DNA of 64,000 bases from CAVVEQ01 sp963747315 (GTDB lineage Bacteria > Chloroflexota > Anaerolineae > Anaerolineales > Anaerolineaceae). The notes beneath the pieces were generated by a model. It was not told the DNA's origin. It did not search any database and was given only the letters and a program-made list of their open reading frames with translations. How positions within the stretch are numbered: position 1 is the stretch's first letter; each line of letters begins with the position of its first letter. Shown in pieces: positions 1-8,582 of this stretch. The stretch spans positions 868,001 through 932,000 of the forward strand of contig CAVVEQ010000013.1 in NCBI GenBank assembly GCA_963747315.1. The letters are read 5' to 3'. Made by a program: the position numbers and the translations under genes.

Positions 1-891
1 GGGATCGTTGAAGGCGTACTTGCTCATCAGCATCTTCGTCACCGTCTGGATATCGTTCTTATCGAAGAGCCAGACCTCGAAGGCGGTCACCCGTTTGGGT
101 TCGCCGGGTGCCAGTGCCTCGGAGATGCCCACCCCGCACTCACCCAGGAATTCCCCGGAGGGCGCGTCGATGCTGAAGGAATCATCGTAGAGATCGTCCC
201 CGATCATATAGGTGGTGATGAACTGGGCGGTTGGTTCCTCGCTGGGAGAAACCCCGGCAGCCGGTGCAGCACCGCCACCTCCACCCGGTGGGTAAGGTTT
301 CCCGCTGTAGGAACTGCCTGAATCTTTGCGCGGTTTCAGCACAAAGAGGTAAAAAGCCGCCGCACCCACACCGAGCGTCACCAGGCAGAGCAGCCCCAGC
401 AGGAGGAACGAGGAGGTGGTCTTGGATCCGCTGGAGGATGGTGCCTGTGTAGGCTGGGCGCCGGTGGATTGGCCGGTTGCTGGCACAGCCGTCTGACCCG
501 GACCGGCTGTTGGAACCGCTGCGGGTGCGGTGGATCCGGATGAACTCGGCGGGACTTTCAGCATGGCCTGGAAGCTGTTTATTGCTTCCTGCGAAACCCC
601 GGGGCAATTCTGAGTGGTTGTACCTGCAACAAGCGCTGGTCCGTCCTCCCCCAAATCCGCATAGCGCCGCACAGCCAGGCTGCCGTTCTGGTTCACGCTG
701 TAGGAATCGATCATCATACAGACGTAATCCTGCTGGGCGTCCGGGCGCAGGTCGGATGGCGATGCATCGTACCACTGCACCGGCCACAACCACCAGCCCA
801 GGATCACCAATCCGATGAAAAGCCCCGCGATGAACGCGACGATCGCAGCATGGAGGGGTTTTGTCAGCCAGAGTTTAATTTTTTCAAGCAT
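1..891 (-). CDS. Hypothetical membrane protein, C-terminus cut by window edge
   Basis: Reading frame open from ATG at 891 to the left edge without a stop, so only about 297 N-terminal residues are visible. Residues about 14-34 form a membrane segment (FIAGLFIGLVILGWWLW), followed by an extracellular-type stretch, then a Ser/Thr/Gly/Pro-rich linker, a second membrane segment (SFLLLGLLCLVTLGVGAAAF) and a Gly/Pro-rich region leading into a further domain containing ITTYMIGDDLYDDSF. I do not recognise the family. It lies 63 bases downstream of topA on the same strand and may be the last gene of that operon. Confidence 0.75.
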   Translation of the reverse strand, partial: MLEKIKLWLTKPLHAAIVAFIAGLFIGLVILGWWLWPVQWYDASPSDLRPDAQQDYVCMMIDSYSVNQNGSLAVRRYADLGEDGPALVAGTTTQNCPGVSQEAINSFQAMLKVPPSSSGSTAPAAVPTAGPGQTAVPATGQSTGAQPTQAPSSSGSKTTSSFLLLGLLCLVTLGVGAAAFYLFVLKPRKDSGSSYSGKPYPPGGGGGAAPAAGVSPSEEPTAQFITTYMIGDDLYDDSFSIDAPSGEFLGECGVGISEALAPGEPKRVTAFEVWLFDKNDIQTVTKMLMSKYAFNDP

Positions 892-954
892 AGCAGATCC
901 TTGTCAGCCCGATGCCGGGATGCATGATTTTGTCACCCCTGCACGTTGCAAGGA

Positions 955-3264
955 TTATGCCGTCTCGGATGCGATCTCCGGGAGTTGATCCGCCAGGAAG
1001 GTCTCTTCGCAGCTCGTGCACTGCACTTCGCGTTTGTTGGCGATCACCAGTAAACCGCTGCATTTTGGGCAGGGATTGGCAATGGGTTTCTTCCAGGAGG
1101 TGAAATCGCAGTTCGGGTAGTTGGAACAGGCATAGAAAATGCGGTTCTTGCGGGTTTTGCGTTCCACCACGTCGCCGCCATCCTTCGGGCAGGCCACCCC
1201 GATCTTTTCCAGCCAGGCTTCCGTGTGGCGGCACTCCGGAAAGCCGCTGCAGGAGATGAATTTCCCGTACCGGCCCCAGCGGATCACCAGCTCCTTGCCG
1301 CAATCCGGGCAGTCGCGCCCGATCTTTTCGAGCTCCATTTTGGTTTCAGGCATCTCCCTGCGGGCATGCTCCAGTTCAGGCTCGAATTTTTCGTAAAACT
1401 CGCGCATCACCTTCACCCAGTCGGTCTTCCCTTCAGCGATCTTATCCAGGTCCTCCTCCATCTGGGCGGTGAACCCGGTGTTGATCACATCGCTGAAATA
1501 ATCGACGATCAGGTCGTTCACCAGGATGCCCGTCTCGGTGGGGGAAAGCCGTTTCGCCTCCCGAAGCACGTATCCGCGTGCCTGGATGGTGGAAAGAATG
1601 GGCGCGTAGGTGGATGGCCGCCCGATGCCGTATTCCTCCAGCACCTGGACGAGCGAGGCTTCCGTATAGCGCGGAGGCGGCTGGGTGAAATGCTGCTCCG
1701 GAATAAGGCGGATGAGCTCCTGCGCCTGCCCTTCTGTGATCCCCGCCGGGATGCGCACATCCTCATCCTCCGTCTTTTGATCCTCGTCCTTGGCCTCTTC
1801 GTAAATGACCAGGTAACCGGGGAACTTGATGGAGGAACCGCTTGCCCGGAAAAGATATTTGCGAATGGTGTTCAGCGCCGAGATCTCGATCGAGAGCGTA
1901 TCGAAAACCGCTGCCTCCATCTGGGATGCCATGAAGCGCTGCCAGATCAGGTTATAGACCTTGTACTGGTCGGGTGCGAGGAAGGCCTTCATGGCTTCCG
2001 GGGTGCGCATCACCGAGGTGGGCCGGATGGCCTCATGCGCTTCCTGGGCGGATGCCGCCCGCGTGGCGTATTTCGGCGGTTCGGGAGGCAGGTAATCCTT
2101 GCCTAATCGATCTTCGATATATTTGCGGGCTTCCGCCTGGGCAACTTCGGCGACGTTCGTAGAATCGGTGCGCATGTAGGTGATCAGGCCGGTCGTGCCG
2201 CCCTCGCCCACATCCAGCCCTTCATAAAGCTGCTGGGCCAGGATCATCGTCCGCCGGGCGGTGTAGCCCAGCTTACGGGAGGCTTCCTGCTGCAGGGTGC
2301 TGGTGATGAACGGCGCGGAGGGTCTCCGCCGGCGCTCCCCTCTTTTCAACTTGCTGACGATATATCCGGCTTTTTCCAGCTCATCCAACATGGGATCGAC
2401 ATCTTCTTTTTTACCCAGGACCGGGTCCTTGTCGTCCACCTTGGCCAGTTTAGCCTGGAAGGTTTGCTTGATCCCCTGGGGTTTGAACTCAGCGCCGATG
2501 CTCCAGTATTCCACCGGGTTGAAGGCTTCGATCTCCCGCTCGCGTTCAACTATCAACCGCAGCGCCACCGATTGTACGCGCCCTGCTGAAAGCCGGCTGC
2601 GTACTTTTTCCCAGAGCAGCGGGCTGAGGTTATAGCCCACCAGGCGGTCAAGGATGCGGCGGGCTTGCTGAGCATCCACCAGGTCCATGTCGATCTTGCG
2701 GGGATTGGAAAACGCTTCATTTATCGCGGTGTCGGTGATCTCGTGGAAAACAACCCGCTTGGTGAGTTTTTGTTCGATCCCGGCAGCTTCCATTAAATGC
2801 CAGGCAATGGCTTCCCCTTCGCGGTCAGGGTCTGTGGCCAGGTAGATCTCTTCCGCCTTTTTTGCCAGCGATTTCAATTCCTTGACTACCGCGCGTTTTT
2901 CGTTTGGAACCCGATACTTTGGGGTAAAGTCGTTTTCCACATCCACGGAGAGGTCAGAGCGGAGCAGATCGCGAACGTGACCCACCGAAGCCCGAACGGT
3001 GTAACCTTTACCGAGGAACCTGCCCACTGTTTTTGCTTTTGCAGGGGATTCAACGATAACCAGCTTCCCTTCCCTGCCCCGCATCGGGTCGCGCACGGGC
3101 GGGGTAAGCGAGGCATGCGCATCAGTTTTTCCGATCCGGAAAATGGAAGTCCCGCAGACCGGGCACTTCCCCTTCGTAACCGGCGCGCCGGCAGCATTGA
3201 ACTCTGCACTGGCTTCCTGGATTTCACGCTTCGTTCTGCATTTTACGCAATATCCTTCTACCAT
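955..3264 (-). CDS. topA: DNA topoisomerase I with N-terminal zinc-ribbon extension
   Basis: Type IA topoisomerase relaxing negative supercoils through a 5'-phosphotyrosine intermediate. The Toprim domain begins near residue 66 (LVIVESPAKAKT), with the acidic DPDREGEA motif; the active-site tyrosine lies in ITYMRTDST. Three C-terminal Cys4 zinc fingers follow (CPDCGKEL, CPKDGGDV, CPKCSGLL). Unusually, the first about 50 residues carry two CxxC pairs (YCVKCRTKRE and CPVCGTSIF), which resemble the short DUF5679 zinc-ribbon family, ahead of the normal start of the protein. A GGAGAGG ribosome site precedes ATG 3264, 9 bases after manC. Length 769 residues is normal for TopA plus this extension. 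Confidence 0.96.
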   Translation of the reverse strand: MVEGYCVKCRTKREIQEASAEFNAAGAPVTKGKCPVCGTSIFRIGKTDAHASLTPPVRDPMRGREGKLVIVESPAKAKTVGRFLGKGYTVRASVGHVRDLLRSDLSVDVENDFTPKYRVPNEKRAVVKELKSLAKKAEEIYLATDPDREGEAIAWHLMEAAGIEQKLTKRVVFHEITDTAINEAFSNPRKIDMDLVDAQQARRILDRLVGYNLSPLLWEKVRSRLSAGRVQSVALRLIVEREREIEAFNPVEYWSIGAEFKPQGIKQTFQAKLAKVDDKDPVLGKKEDVDPMLDELEKAGYIVSKLKRGERRRRPSAPFITSTLQQEASRKLGYTARRTMILAQQLYEGLDVGEGGTTGLITYMRTDSTNVAEVAQAEARKYIEDRLGKDYLPPEPPKYATRAASAQEAHEAIRPTSVMRTPEAMKAFLAPDQYKVYNLIWQRFMASQMEAAVFDTLSIEISALNTIRKYLFRASGSSIKFPGYLVIYEEAKDEDQKTEDEDVRIPAGITEGQAQELIRLIPEQHFTQPPPRYTEASLVQVLEEYGIGRPSTYAPILSTIQARGYVLREAKRLSPTETGILVNDLIVDYFSDVINTGFTAQMEEDLDKIAEGKTDWVKVMREFYEKFEPELEHARREMPETKMELEKIGRDCPDCGKELVIRWGRYGKFISCSGFPECRHTEAWLEKIGVACPKDGGDVVERKTRKNRIFYACSNYPNCDFTSWKKPIANPCPKCSGLLVIANKREVQCTSCEETFLADQLPEIASETA

Positions 3265-3273
3265 TTTCCTCTC

Positions 3274-4368
3274 CTACAAATAGCGTTGGTCGCCTGTTTC
3301 TTTTAATTTAAGCACAAGTTCGCGGATCCGTTCCGTATCTCCCCTGGGGCAAACCAAAAGGGCATCCGGGGTATCGATAATGATCATGTTACTCAATCCA
3401 ATCGTCGTGATGATCTTTCCGGGATCGGATTCATACACCAGGGATCCAGCGGAATTCCCCACGATTTTTGTCTGGTTGAGAATTATATTTCCATTCGCAT
3501 CAGGTTTGATCACTCCGAAAAGCGAATCCCAGCTACCCACATCGCTCCAGCGCAAGTCCGGTGCCGGAAGAACGATCACGTTTTTTGCATTTTCCATGAT
3601 GCCGAAGTCGATCGTCTGCGGTTTGATCCGTTCCCATTCGGCAGCGAGCGTGTCTTTCCGATTTCTTGTATTCCAATTGGATTTAATTATTTGCAGTGAA
3701 TTGAATAGCTCCGGCATCTGGCGTTTGAATTCACCCAGGATGGTGTCAGTTTTCCAGAAGAACATCCCCGAGTTCCAGTAATGATCACCCGCTGCTAAAA
3801 ATGCTTCCGCGGTGGCGCTATCCGGTTTTTCCTTGAATTTCTGTACTTCATATGCCGGGAAACCCTGGTAAACGCCTGCCTCCTTGCCCCGCTGCAGGTA
3901 ACCGTAGCCGCAGCTGGGATGATCCGGAGTGATACCCAGCGTCACCAGGTGGTTGCTTTCGGCGGCCTCATGGCAAGCTTTAAGCAACATTTGGAAGAGA
4001 TCTTGGTTGCCGATGATATGATCGGCGGTCAGCACGGCCATGACAGCCTGCTGATCGCGCAACGAGAGTAAGCAGGCGGCCAATCCCACCACCGAGGCTG
4101 TTCCCCGCGGGCAGGGCTCGAGCAGGAAGTTTTCGGCAGGGATTTCCGGTGTTTCAGCCATCAGTGCTTCAGCCTGGGATTGCGCTGTTACCACCAGGAT
4201 GCGCTCGGGTGGAAAAATCCCTTGCAAGCGGTCCACTGCCTGCTGGAAGAGCGTGCGCTCGCTGCCGATCCGCAGCATCTGCTTGGGGTGGCTGATCCGG
4301 GAAAGCGGCCACAGGCGGGTGCCTCCGCCTCCAGCCATGATCACCGCGTAATAATGCTCAAAATCCAT
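3274..4368 (-). CDS. manC: Mannose-1-phosphate guanylyltransferase
   Basis: Makes GDP-mannose from mannose-1-phosphate and GTP. The nucleotidyltransferase signature GGGGTRLWPLSR lies at residues 13-24, with the sugar-binding FKEKPD motif and a WNSGMFFW motif typical of the family. At 364 residues it has the nucleotidyltransferase domain only and lacks the C-terminal isomerase domain of bifunctional enzymes; the isomerase activity may come from the separate protein at 45023-46087. Its start overlaps the dprA stop by 11 bases, so the two are probably translationally coupled. Confidence 0.92.
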   Translation of the reverse strand: MDFEHYYAVIMAGGGGTRLWPLSRISHPKQMLRIGSERTLFQQAVDRLQGIFPPERILVVTAQSQAEALMAETPEIPAENFLLEPCPRGTASVVGLAACLLSLRDQQAVMAVLTADHIIGNQDLFQMLLKACHEAAESNHLVTLGITPDHPSCGYGYLQRGKEAGVYQGFPAYEVQKFKEKPDSATAEAFLAAGDHYWNSGMFFWKTDTILGEFKRQMPELFNSLQIIKSNWNTRNRKDTLAAEWERIKPQTIDFGIMENAKNVIVLPAPDLRWSDVGSWDSLFGVIKPDANGNIILNQTKIVGNSAGSLVYESDPGKIITTIGLSNMIIIDTPDALLVCPRGDTERIRELVLKLKETGDQRYL

Positions 4369-5479
4369 TCTTAACCTTGTAGGGAGCGATTCTCTCTCTG
4401 ACCAGCGAATATTTCATTCCACCCGCCTGGCGTACCATTCCTTTTAATTCCATCATCACCAGGGTGGAGGAAACGGTATCGATGCTCATGCCTGATTTTA
4501 CTTGGATTTCATCCAGGTGCAGGGTTTCATCGCCCAGCACATCTACAACTTTCTTCTCGGTATCATCGAGCGGAAACTGCAGTCTGGTTTGGCGGTATTC
4601 CTGAACCTGTTCAAGGTTAAGCGATTGCAGAACATCCTCCACCTGGAGCAAAGGCCGGGCACCATCCCGGATCAGGCGGTTCGTCCCCTTGCTCTGCGCT
4701 GCATGAATATAACCTGGTACGGCAAAGACCTCCCTGCCCTGGTCGGCTGCGAATGCCGCAGTGATCAGCGCGCCGCTGGTTTCGCCCGCCTCCACCACCA
4801 CGACTGCCTGGGATAACCCCGAGATGATCCGGTTGCGTGGGGGAAAGTTACTGCTATCCGGTGGCGTTCCCACCGCGTACTCACTGATCAGAGCGCCATT
4901 TTGGATAATCTCCTCTGCCAGCTTGCGGTGCTCGGGGGGATAGACCACATCGACCCCACAGCCAAGCACAGCATAGGTCCGCCCGCTCGCGCGAATCGCC
5001 GATTGGTGCGAGATGGCATCCACCCCGCGCGCCAGGCCGCTGACCACCGCGATGCCATTCCGGCCCAGGTGTTCCGCAAGCTCCTCGGTCACCTGCCGTC
5101 CGTAGGCAGTCATTCGGCGGGTGCCAACGATCGCAACCGCCCAGTCCTCATCGGCGCGCAGCTCACCTCGGATAAATAGCACCGGCGGAGGAAGATCTAC
5201 TTCTTTTAATCGTCTTGGGTAATCTTCCTCCTGGAAGGTGACCACGCGGATCCCTTTTTGAAGGATGCCATCCCAGATGCGATCCAGGTCCACCTGGCGT
5301 CTCACCTGGATCAGGCTGTCAGCCGTCTTTTCCCCCAACCCTGCATCAAGAAGTTGGCTGCGGTCGGCGTTCCAGGCTTGTTCCAGCGAATCAAAATGAT
5401 CCAGGAGGGCTCTCGTCCTGGCAGAGCCAATCCCCTTTACCAGGTTGAATCCCACCCAGTATTTTTTCGAATCGGGCAT
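4358..5479 (-). CDS. dprA: DNA-processing protein DprA
   Basis: Binds incoming single-stranded DNA and loads RecA during natural transformation. The N-terminus has a helix-hairpin-helix/SAM-like region (VKGIGSARTRALL), the centre the Rossmann-like DprA fold (VGTRRMTAYGRQV, SGLARGVDAISH, GGVDVVYPPEH-type motif, FPPRNRIISGLS), and the C-terminus a small winged-helix domain. Starts 3 bases after the rimM stop and overlaps manC. Typical length (373 residues). No other competence genes are visible here. Confidence 0.95.
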   Translation of the reverse strand: MPDSKKYWVGFNLVKGIGSARTRALLDHFDSLEQAWNADRSQLLDAGLGEKTADSLIQVRRQVDLDRIWDGILQKGIRVVTFQEEDYPRRLKEVDLPPPVLFIRGELRADEDWAVAIVGTRRMTAYGRQVTEELAEHLGRNGIAVVSGLARGVDAISHQSAIRASGRTYAVLGCGVDVVYPPEHRKLAEEIIQNGALISEYAVGTPPDSSNFPPRNRIISGLSQAVVVVEAGETSGALITAAFAADQGREVFAVPGYIHAAQSKGTNRLIRDGARPLLQVEDVLQSLNLEQVQEYRQTRLQFPLDDTEKKVVDVLGDETLHLDEIQVKSGMSIDTVSSTLVMMELKGMVRQAGGMKYSLVRERIAPYKVKNGF

Positions 5480-5482
5480 CTC

Positions 5483-6046
5483 TCAATCCCACGCCTGGGG
5501 TTCCACCAGGATCACTCCTTTTTCGAGATCCACCATTTTTACAACCGAGTCGATCACCGGGAATAACAATTCCTTGCCATCGCCCGATTTGACCACGAAA
5601 ACATCATTTGCACCGGTTACGAGAACTTCATCCAATGTGCCCAGGATAGCGCCGGATCCATCCACTACCTGCATCCCCAGAATTTGATGGTGATAATACT
5701 TCCCCTCCTGCGGCATGGGCAGCTCTTCTTTCGGCAAGTAAGCGCGCTGATTGGTCAGCTTGGCAGCTTCGATATCAGTCTGGCACCCATCGATGTGAAC
5801 CAGCAATCCTTTGCCATGCGGTTTGCTGGAAACAACTTTCGTAGAGGATTTCTCAGCCCCCAGATAGAGTGTTATGCCATCCTTAAGGATAGAGCCATAA
5901 TCCTCATCTGGATAAAAAAGCACTGCACCTTTGTAACTGAAAGGTCGCCCGAACCTGCCAATGGATATGTATAAAGGCTCGCCCGGCGTGGGCGAGCCTT
6001 TTTTTGGATGGTCTGGGGACAAATTGTTTTGTTTGCTCGGGCTCAT
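5483..6046 (-). CDS. rimM: Ribosome maturation factor RimM
   Basis: Assists 30S subunit assembly by binding S19. The N-terminal barrel starts at ISIGRFGRPFSYKG and a PRC-barrel domain follows (GKYYHHQILGMQVVD, LLFPVIDSVVKMVD, ending VILVEPQAWD). ATG 6046 overlaps the khpA stop as ATGA, supporting coupled translation and this start. Residues about 15-22 are encoded by a perfect 12-base inverted repeat (5973-6001) that resembles an intrinsic terminator read on the plus strand. In many bacteria trmD follows rimM; here dprA does. Confidence 0.93.
   Translation of the reverse strand: MSPSKQNNLSPDHPKKGSPTPGEPLYISIGRFGRPFSYKGAVLFYPDEDYGSILKDGITLYLGAEKSSTKVVSSKPHGKGLLVHIDGCQTDIEAAKLTNQRAYLPKEELPMPQEGKYYHHQILGMQVVDGSGAILGTLDEVLVTGANDVFVVKSGDGKELLFPVIDSVVKMVDLEKGVILVEPQAWD
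5973..6006 (+). terminator. Terminator-like hairpin inside rimM, T-run on plus strand
   Basis: Perfect inverted repeat AAAGGCTCGCCC / GGGCGAGCCTTT (5973-5984 and 5990-6001) with a 5-base loop, followed on the plus strand by T6 to 6005. On the coding minus strand the stem is followed only by TTTATAC. It therefore looks like a terminator for transcription antisense to rimM. Function is inferred from shape alone. Confidence 0.5.
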
Positions 6047-6279
6047 CTGGGCTCTATCACATCCAGGGTAACCTGCTTGCCTTCACGGGAAGCTGCAACC
6101 TTGAGCAGGGTTCGCATGGAGTTGGCGACCTTGCCGCTCTTGCCGATCACGCGGCCCATATCCTCCCGGGCGACGCGTAGCTCGAGATGGACATGATTCC
6201 CGGATTTATCCTGGCGGACTTCCACATGCGTGGGATCATCCACCAGGGAGCGCGCGATGAATTCGATCAATTCCTTCAT
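6043..6279 (-). CDS. khpA: KhpA-type KH-domain RNA-binding protein
   Basis: A 78-residue protein with a single KH domain containing the GKSGKV loop (MGRVIGKSGKVANSMR). KhpA proteins bind RNA, often together with KhpB, and affect cell-size control and translation in Gram-positive bacteria. It sits between rpsP and rimM, which is the usual place for this gene, and its stop overlaps the rimM start as ATGA. Confidence 0.94.
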   Translation of the reverse strand: MKELIEFIARSLVDDPTHVEVRQDKSGNHVHLELRVAREDMGRVIGKSGKVANSMRTLLKVAASREGKQVTLDVIEPR

Positions 6280-6334
6280 ATCTTTACCCGATTCTCAGGA
6301 TTGTGAAAATGGACCTATTGAGGGTGAGTAAAAA

Positions 6335-6970
6335 TTACTCGGCCTTAGGTTCCGCCGGGGTTTCGACTGCAGCATCGGTTGCAGTTTCGGCAGGAACTTC
6401 TGCAACAGCTTCAACTGGGGTTTTAGCAGGAGCATCTACGACTGCTTCAACTGGGGTTTCAGCAGGAACTTCTGCAACCTCTTCGACTACGGCTTCCGGA
6501 GCAGCTTCAGCGGCGACCTCAGGGGCAGGTTCGACCGCTTTCGGGGCGGTTTTGGGCGCTGTCTCAACTATGGCAGCAGCTTTTTCCTTGGCGGCTTTCT
6601 TAGCAGATGGCTTTTTCACCTCGGCAGGCGCGGTGCCCGTTTTGCTGCCGGCAGCATGCTTTTCGTAGGCAGCTTTCGCTTCTTCTAAAAGAGCTTCCTG
6701 GGATTCACCGGCTTTGAGGCGGGTATAGCGGTCCAACAAACCCACGCTATTGAAAATCTGGACCACGGAATCTGAAGGCTGTGCGCCTTTGTTCATCCAA
6801 TCGTAAACGCGCTCCTCCTTGATCTCCACAGTGGAGGGATTTGTGCGCGGATTATAGGAACCTAGAATCTCCAGAAAACGGCCGTCGCGGGGACTTTCTT
6901 TATCGGCAGCGATGATCCGGTATGTGGTCTGATGTTTTAAACCTGTGCGGCGCAATCGAATGCGAACCAT
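6335..6970 (-). CDS. rpsP: 30S ribosomal protein S16 with long acidic tail
   Basis: The first about 85 residues are a normal S16 (MVRIRLRRTGLKHQTTYRII, GSYNPRTNP, YDWMNKGAQPSDSV). The family is usually 75-100 residues, but this frame continues to 211. The tail begins Lys-rich (AEVKKPSAKKAAKEK) and then becomes Ala/Val/Pro/Glu-rich, with recurring EVPAETPVEAV-like units. A GAGGAG ribosome site precedes ATG 6970. The gene is between ffh and khpA in a conserved order. Tail function is unknown. Confidence 0.93.
   Translation of the reverse strand: MVRIRLRRTGLKHQTTYRIIAADKESPRDGRFLEILGSYNPRTNPSTVEIKEERVYDWMNKGAQPSDSVVQIFNSVGLLDRYTRLKAGESQEALLEEAKAAYEKHAAGSKTGTAPAEVKKPSAKKAAKEKAAAIVETAPKTAPKAVEPAPEVAAEAAPEAVVEEVAEVPAETPVEAVVDAPAKTPVEAVAEVPAETATDAAVETPAEPKAE
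6375..6495 (-). repeat. Degenerate tandem repeats in the S16 tail
   Basis: Imperfect repeats of about 60 bases, with the phrases AACTGGGGTTT and AGCAGGA recurring near 6413-6433 and 6446-6467 and CTTCTGCAAC recurring near 6395 and 6470. They encode the repeated PAETPVEAV-like segments. This region can expand or contract in frame. Confidence 0.6.
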
Positions 6971-7066
6971 GAAATAATTACTCCTCTTTCCTTTCGTGAT
7001 TTAACTGGACTATTTTATCACAAGCTTTTCAACTTGGTGATATCAATTCCATTAACTGGTCTTTCT

Positions 7067-8389
7067 CTACCCGAACATTTTCGGCAATCCTCGCCCGCCT
7101 GACTTCTGCATGGTTTTCATCAGACGCTGCACATCCCGGAATTGCTTCAGCAGGCGGTTCACATCCTGCACGTCCAGGCCTGCCCCGCGGGCGATCCGTC
7201 TTCTCCGGCTGGCGTTAAGGATATCCGGGAAACGTTTCTCATCAACGGTCATGGAACTGATGATCGCCTCGGTCTTGCGCATTTGCTTATCGGCATCCTT
7301 GGGATCGATCGAACGCGCGTCCGCTCCCAGGTTTCCGGGCATCATATCCAGCAATTGGCTCAAAGGTCCCATTTTCCGCACCTGCTTGATCTGATCGGCA
7401 AAATCCTCAAGCGTGAAACTACCTTTGAGCATTTTTTCGGCCTGGGCAGCCGCAGTTTTTTCATCATATGCCTGCTCGGCTTTTTCGATCAACCCGATCA
7501 TATCGCCCATACCGAGGATGCGCGAGGACATGCGCCTGGGATCGAACACTTCCAGGGCATCCACGCTTTCACCCACGCCCAGGAATTTGATCGGCACACC
7601 GGTCACACTGCGTACCGAGATCGCTGCCCCGCCGCGGGCATCGCCGTCCATTTTTGTGAAGATCAAGCCACTGAGCGCGATTGTTTTATTGAAACCCTCG
7701 GCAATATGAAGCGCTTCCTGCCCGGTCATGGCATCCACCACCAGCAGCGTCTCGCATGGGGTCACATTCTTGCGGATGGCACGCAGTTCATCCATCAGGT
7801 TCTCGTCCAGCTGTGACCGCCCGGCAGTATCGGCGATCACCACTGAAAATCCACCCTTTTTTGCCTGATCAAAACCCTTGCGGACGATCTCCGGGGGTTT
7901 GGCGTTTGGAAGGGTAAAAACTTCCACCCCGATCTGTTCCCCAAGGGTTTGCAGTTGCTTGATCGCCGCAGGTCGATAAGGATCTGCAGCGATCATCAAC
8001 ACGCGTTCACCCTGTCCCTTGAGCTGCTTGGCAAGTTTCGCGCTGGCGGTGGTTTTACCCGAACCCTGCAATCCGACCAGAAATATCGTTCGCGGTTTCT
8101 CACCGGTCAAATTGAGCCGCTCGGCTTCGCCAAGTGTCTGGATCAGTTCCTCATTGACGATCTTGATCACTTGCTGGGCTGGGTTCAGCGCCTCCGAGAC
8201 CTCCGCGCCGATAGCCCTTGCGCGTACCCGCGCTATGAAATCCTTGACCACAGAGAAGTGAACGTCAGCTTCCAATAAGGCAAGACGCACTTCCCTTAAT
8301 GCATTGTCGACATCCTCGGCTGAAAGTTTCCCCCGTTTACGAAGTTTTTGAAATACCTGGTCAAGCCGTTGCGAAAGAGATTCGAACAT
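7067..8389 (-). CDS. ffh: Signal recognition particle protein Ffh
   Basis: GTPase that delivers nascent membrane and secreted proteins to the membrane with 4.5S RNA and FtsY. An N-domain four-helix bundle is followed by the G domain (GLQGSGKTT, DTAGR, TKMDGDARGG) and the methionine-rich M domain, with the RNA-binding segment RRRRIARGAG and the DVNRLLKQF motif. At 440 residues it is a normal length. It is the first gene of the minus-strand operon; no obvious terminator lies in the 96 bases before rpsP. Confidence 0.97.
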   Translation of the reverse strand: MFESLSQRLDQVFQKLRKRGKLSAEDVDNALREVRLALLEADVHFSVVKDFIARVRARAIGAEVSEALNPAQQVIKIVNEELIQTLGEAERLNLTGEKPRTIFLVGLQGSGKTTASAKLAKQLKGQGERVLMIAADPYRPAAIKQLQTLGEQIGVEVFTLPNAKPPEIVRKGFDQAKKGGFSVVIADTAGRSQLDENLMDELRAIRKNVTPCETLLVVDAMTGQEALHIAEGFNKTIALSGLIFTKMDGDARGGAAISVRSVTGVPIKFLGVGESVDALEVFDPRRMSSRILGMGDMIGLIEKAEQAYDEKTAAAQAEKMLKGSFTLEDFADQIKQVRKMGPLSQLLDMMPGNLGADARSIDPKDADKQMRKTEAIISSMTVDEKRFPDILNASRRRRIARGAGLDVQDVNRLLKQFRDVQRLMKTMQKSGGRGLPKMFG

Positions 8390-8518
8390 AATGAAGAAAT
8401 TTGACCTTTTTCGTGTTAAAATTTTTTTCTGGTTGAAATTCTATCCGTTCGCTGGATGGTGGTCAAGTTCACAAGGTAATCACCAGGTTGTTTTTTCAAG
8501 CAGAAATATTTATATTTC

Positions 8519-8535
8519 AGATTCGAAACGAATCT
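8519..8535. promoter_or_regulatory. Palindrome upstream of degV, possible operator
   Basis: Perfect inverted repeat AGATTCG-AAA-CGAATCT in the ffh-degV divergent region, 48 bases before the degV start codon. The size and symmetry fit a dimeric repressor site, but no regulator is known and a chance occurrence is possible. The rest of 8390-8582 shows only an AT-rich region. Confidence 0.3.
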
Positions 8536-8582
8536 ATTTCATTGGTGTTAATAGTCTGTATTAAAGATAATTGGAGGTTCGC

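Noticed and set aside
1225..2106. Long open frame (293 codons) on the plus strand across topA
   Set aside because: It is antisense to conserved topA sequence and its translation has no family-like pattern; high GC at codon position 3 of topA explains it.
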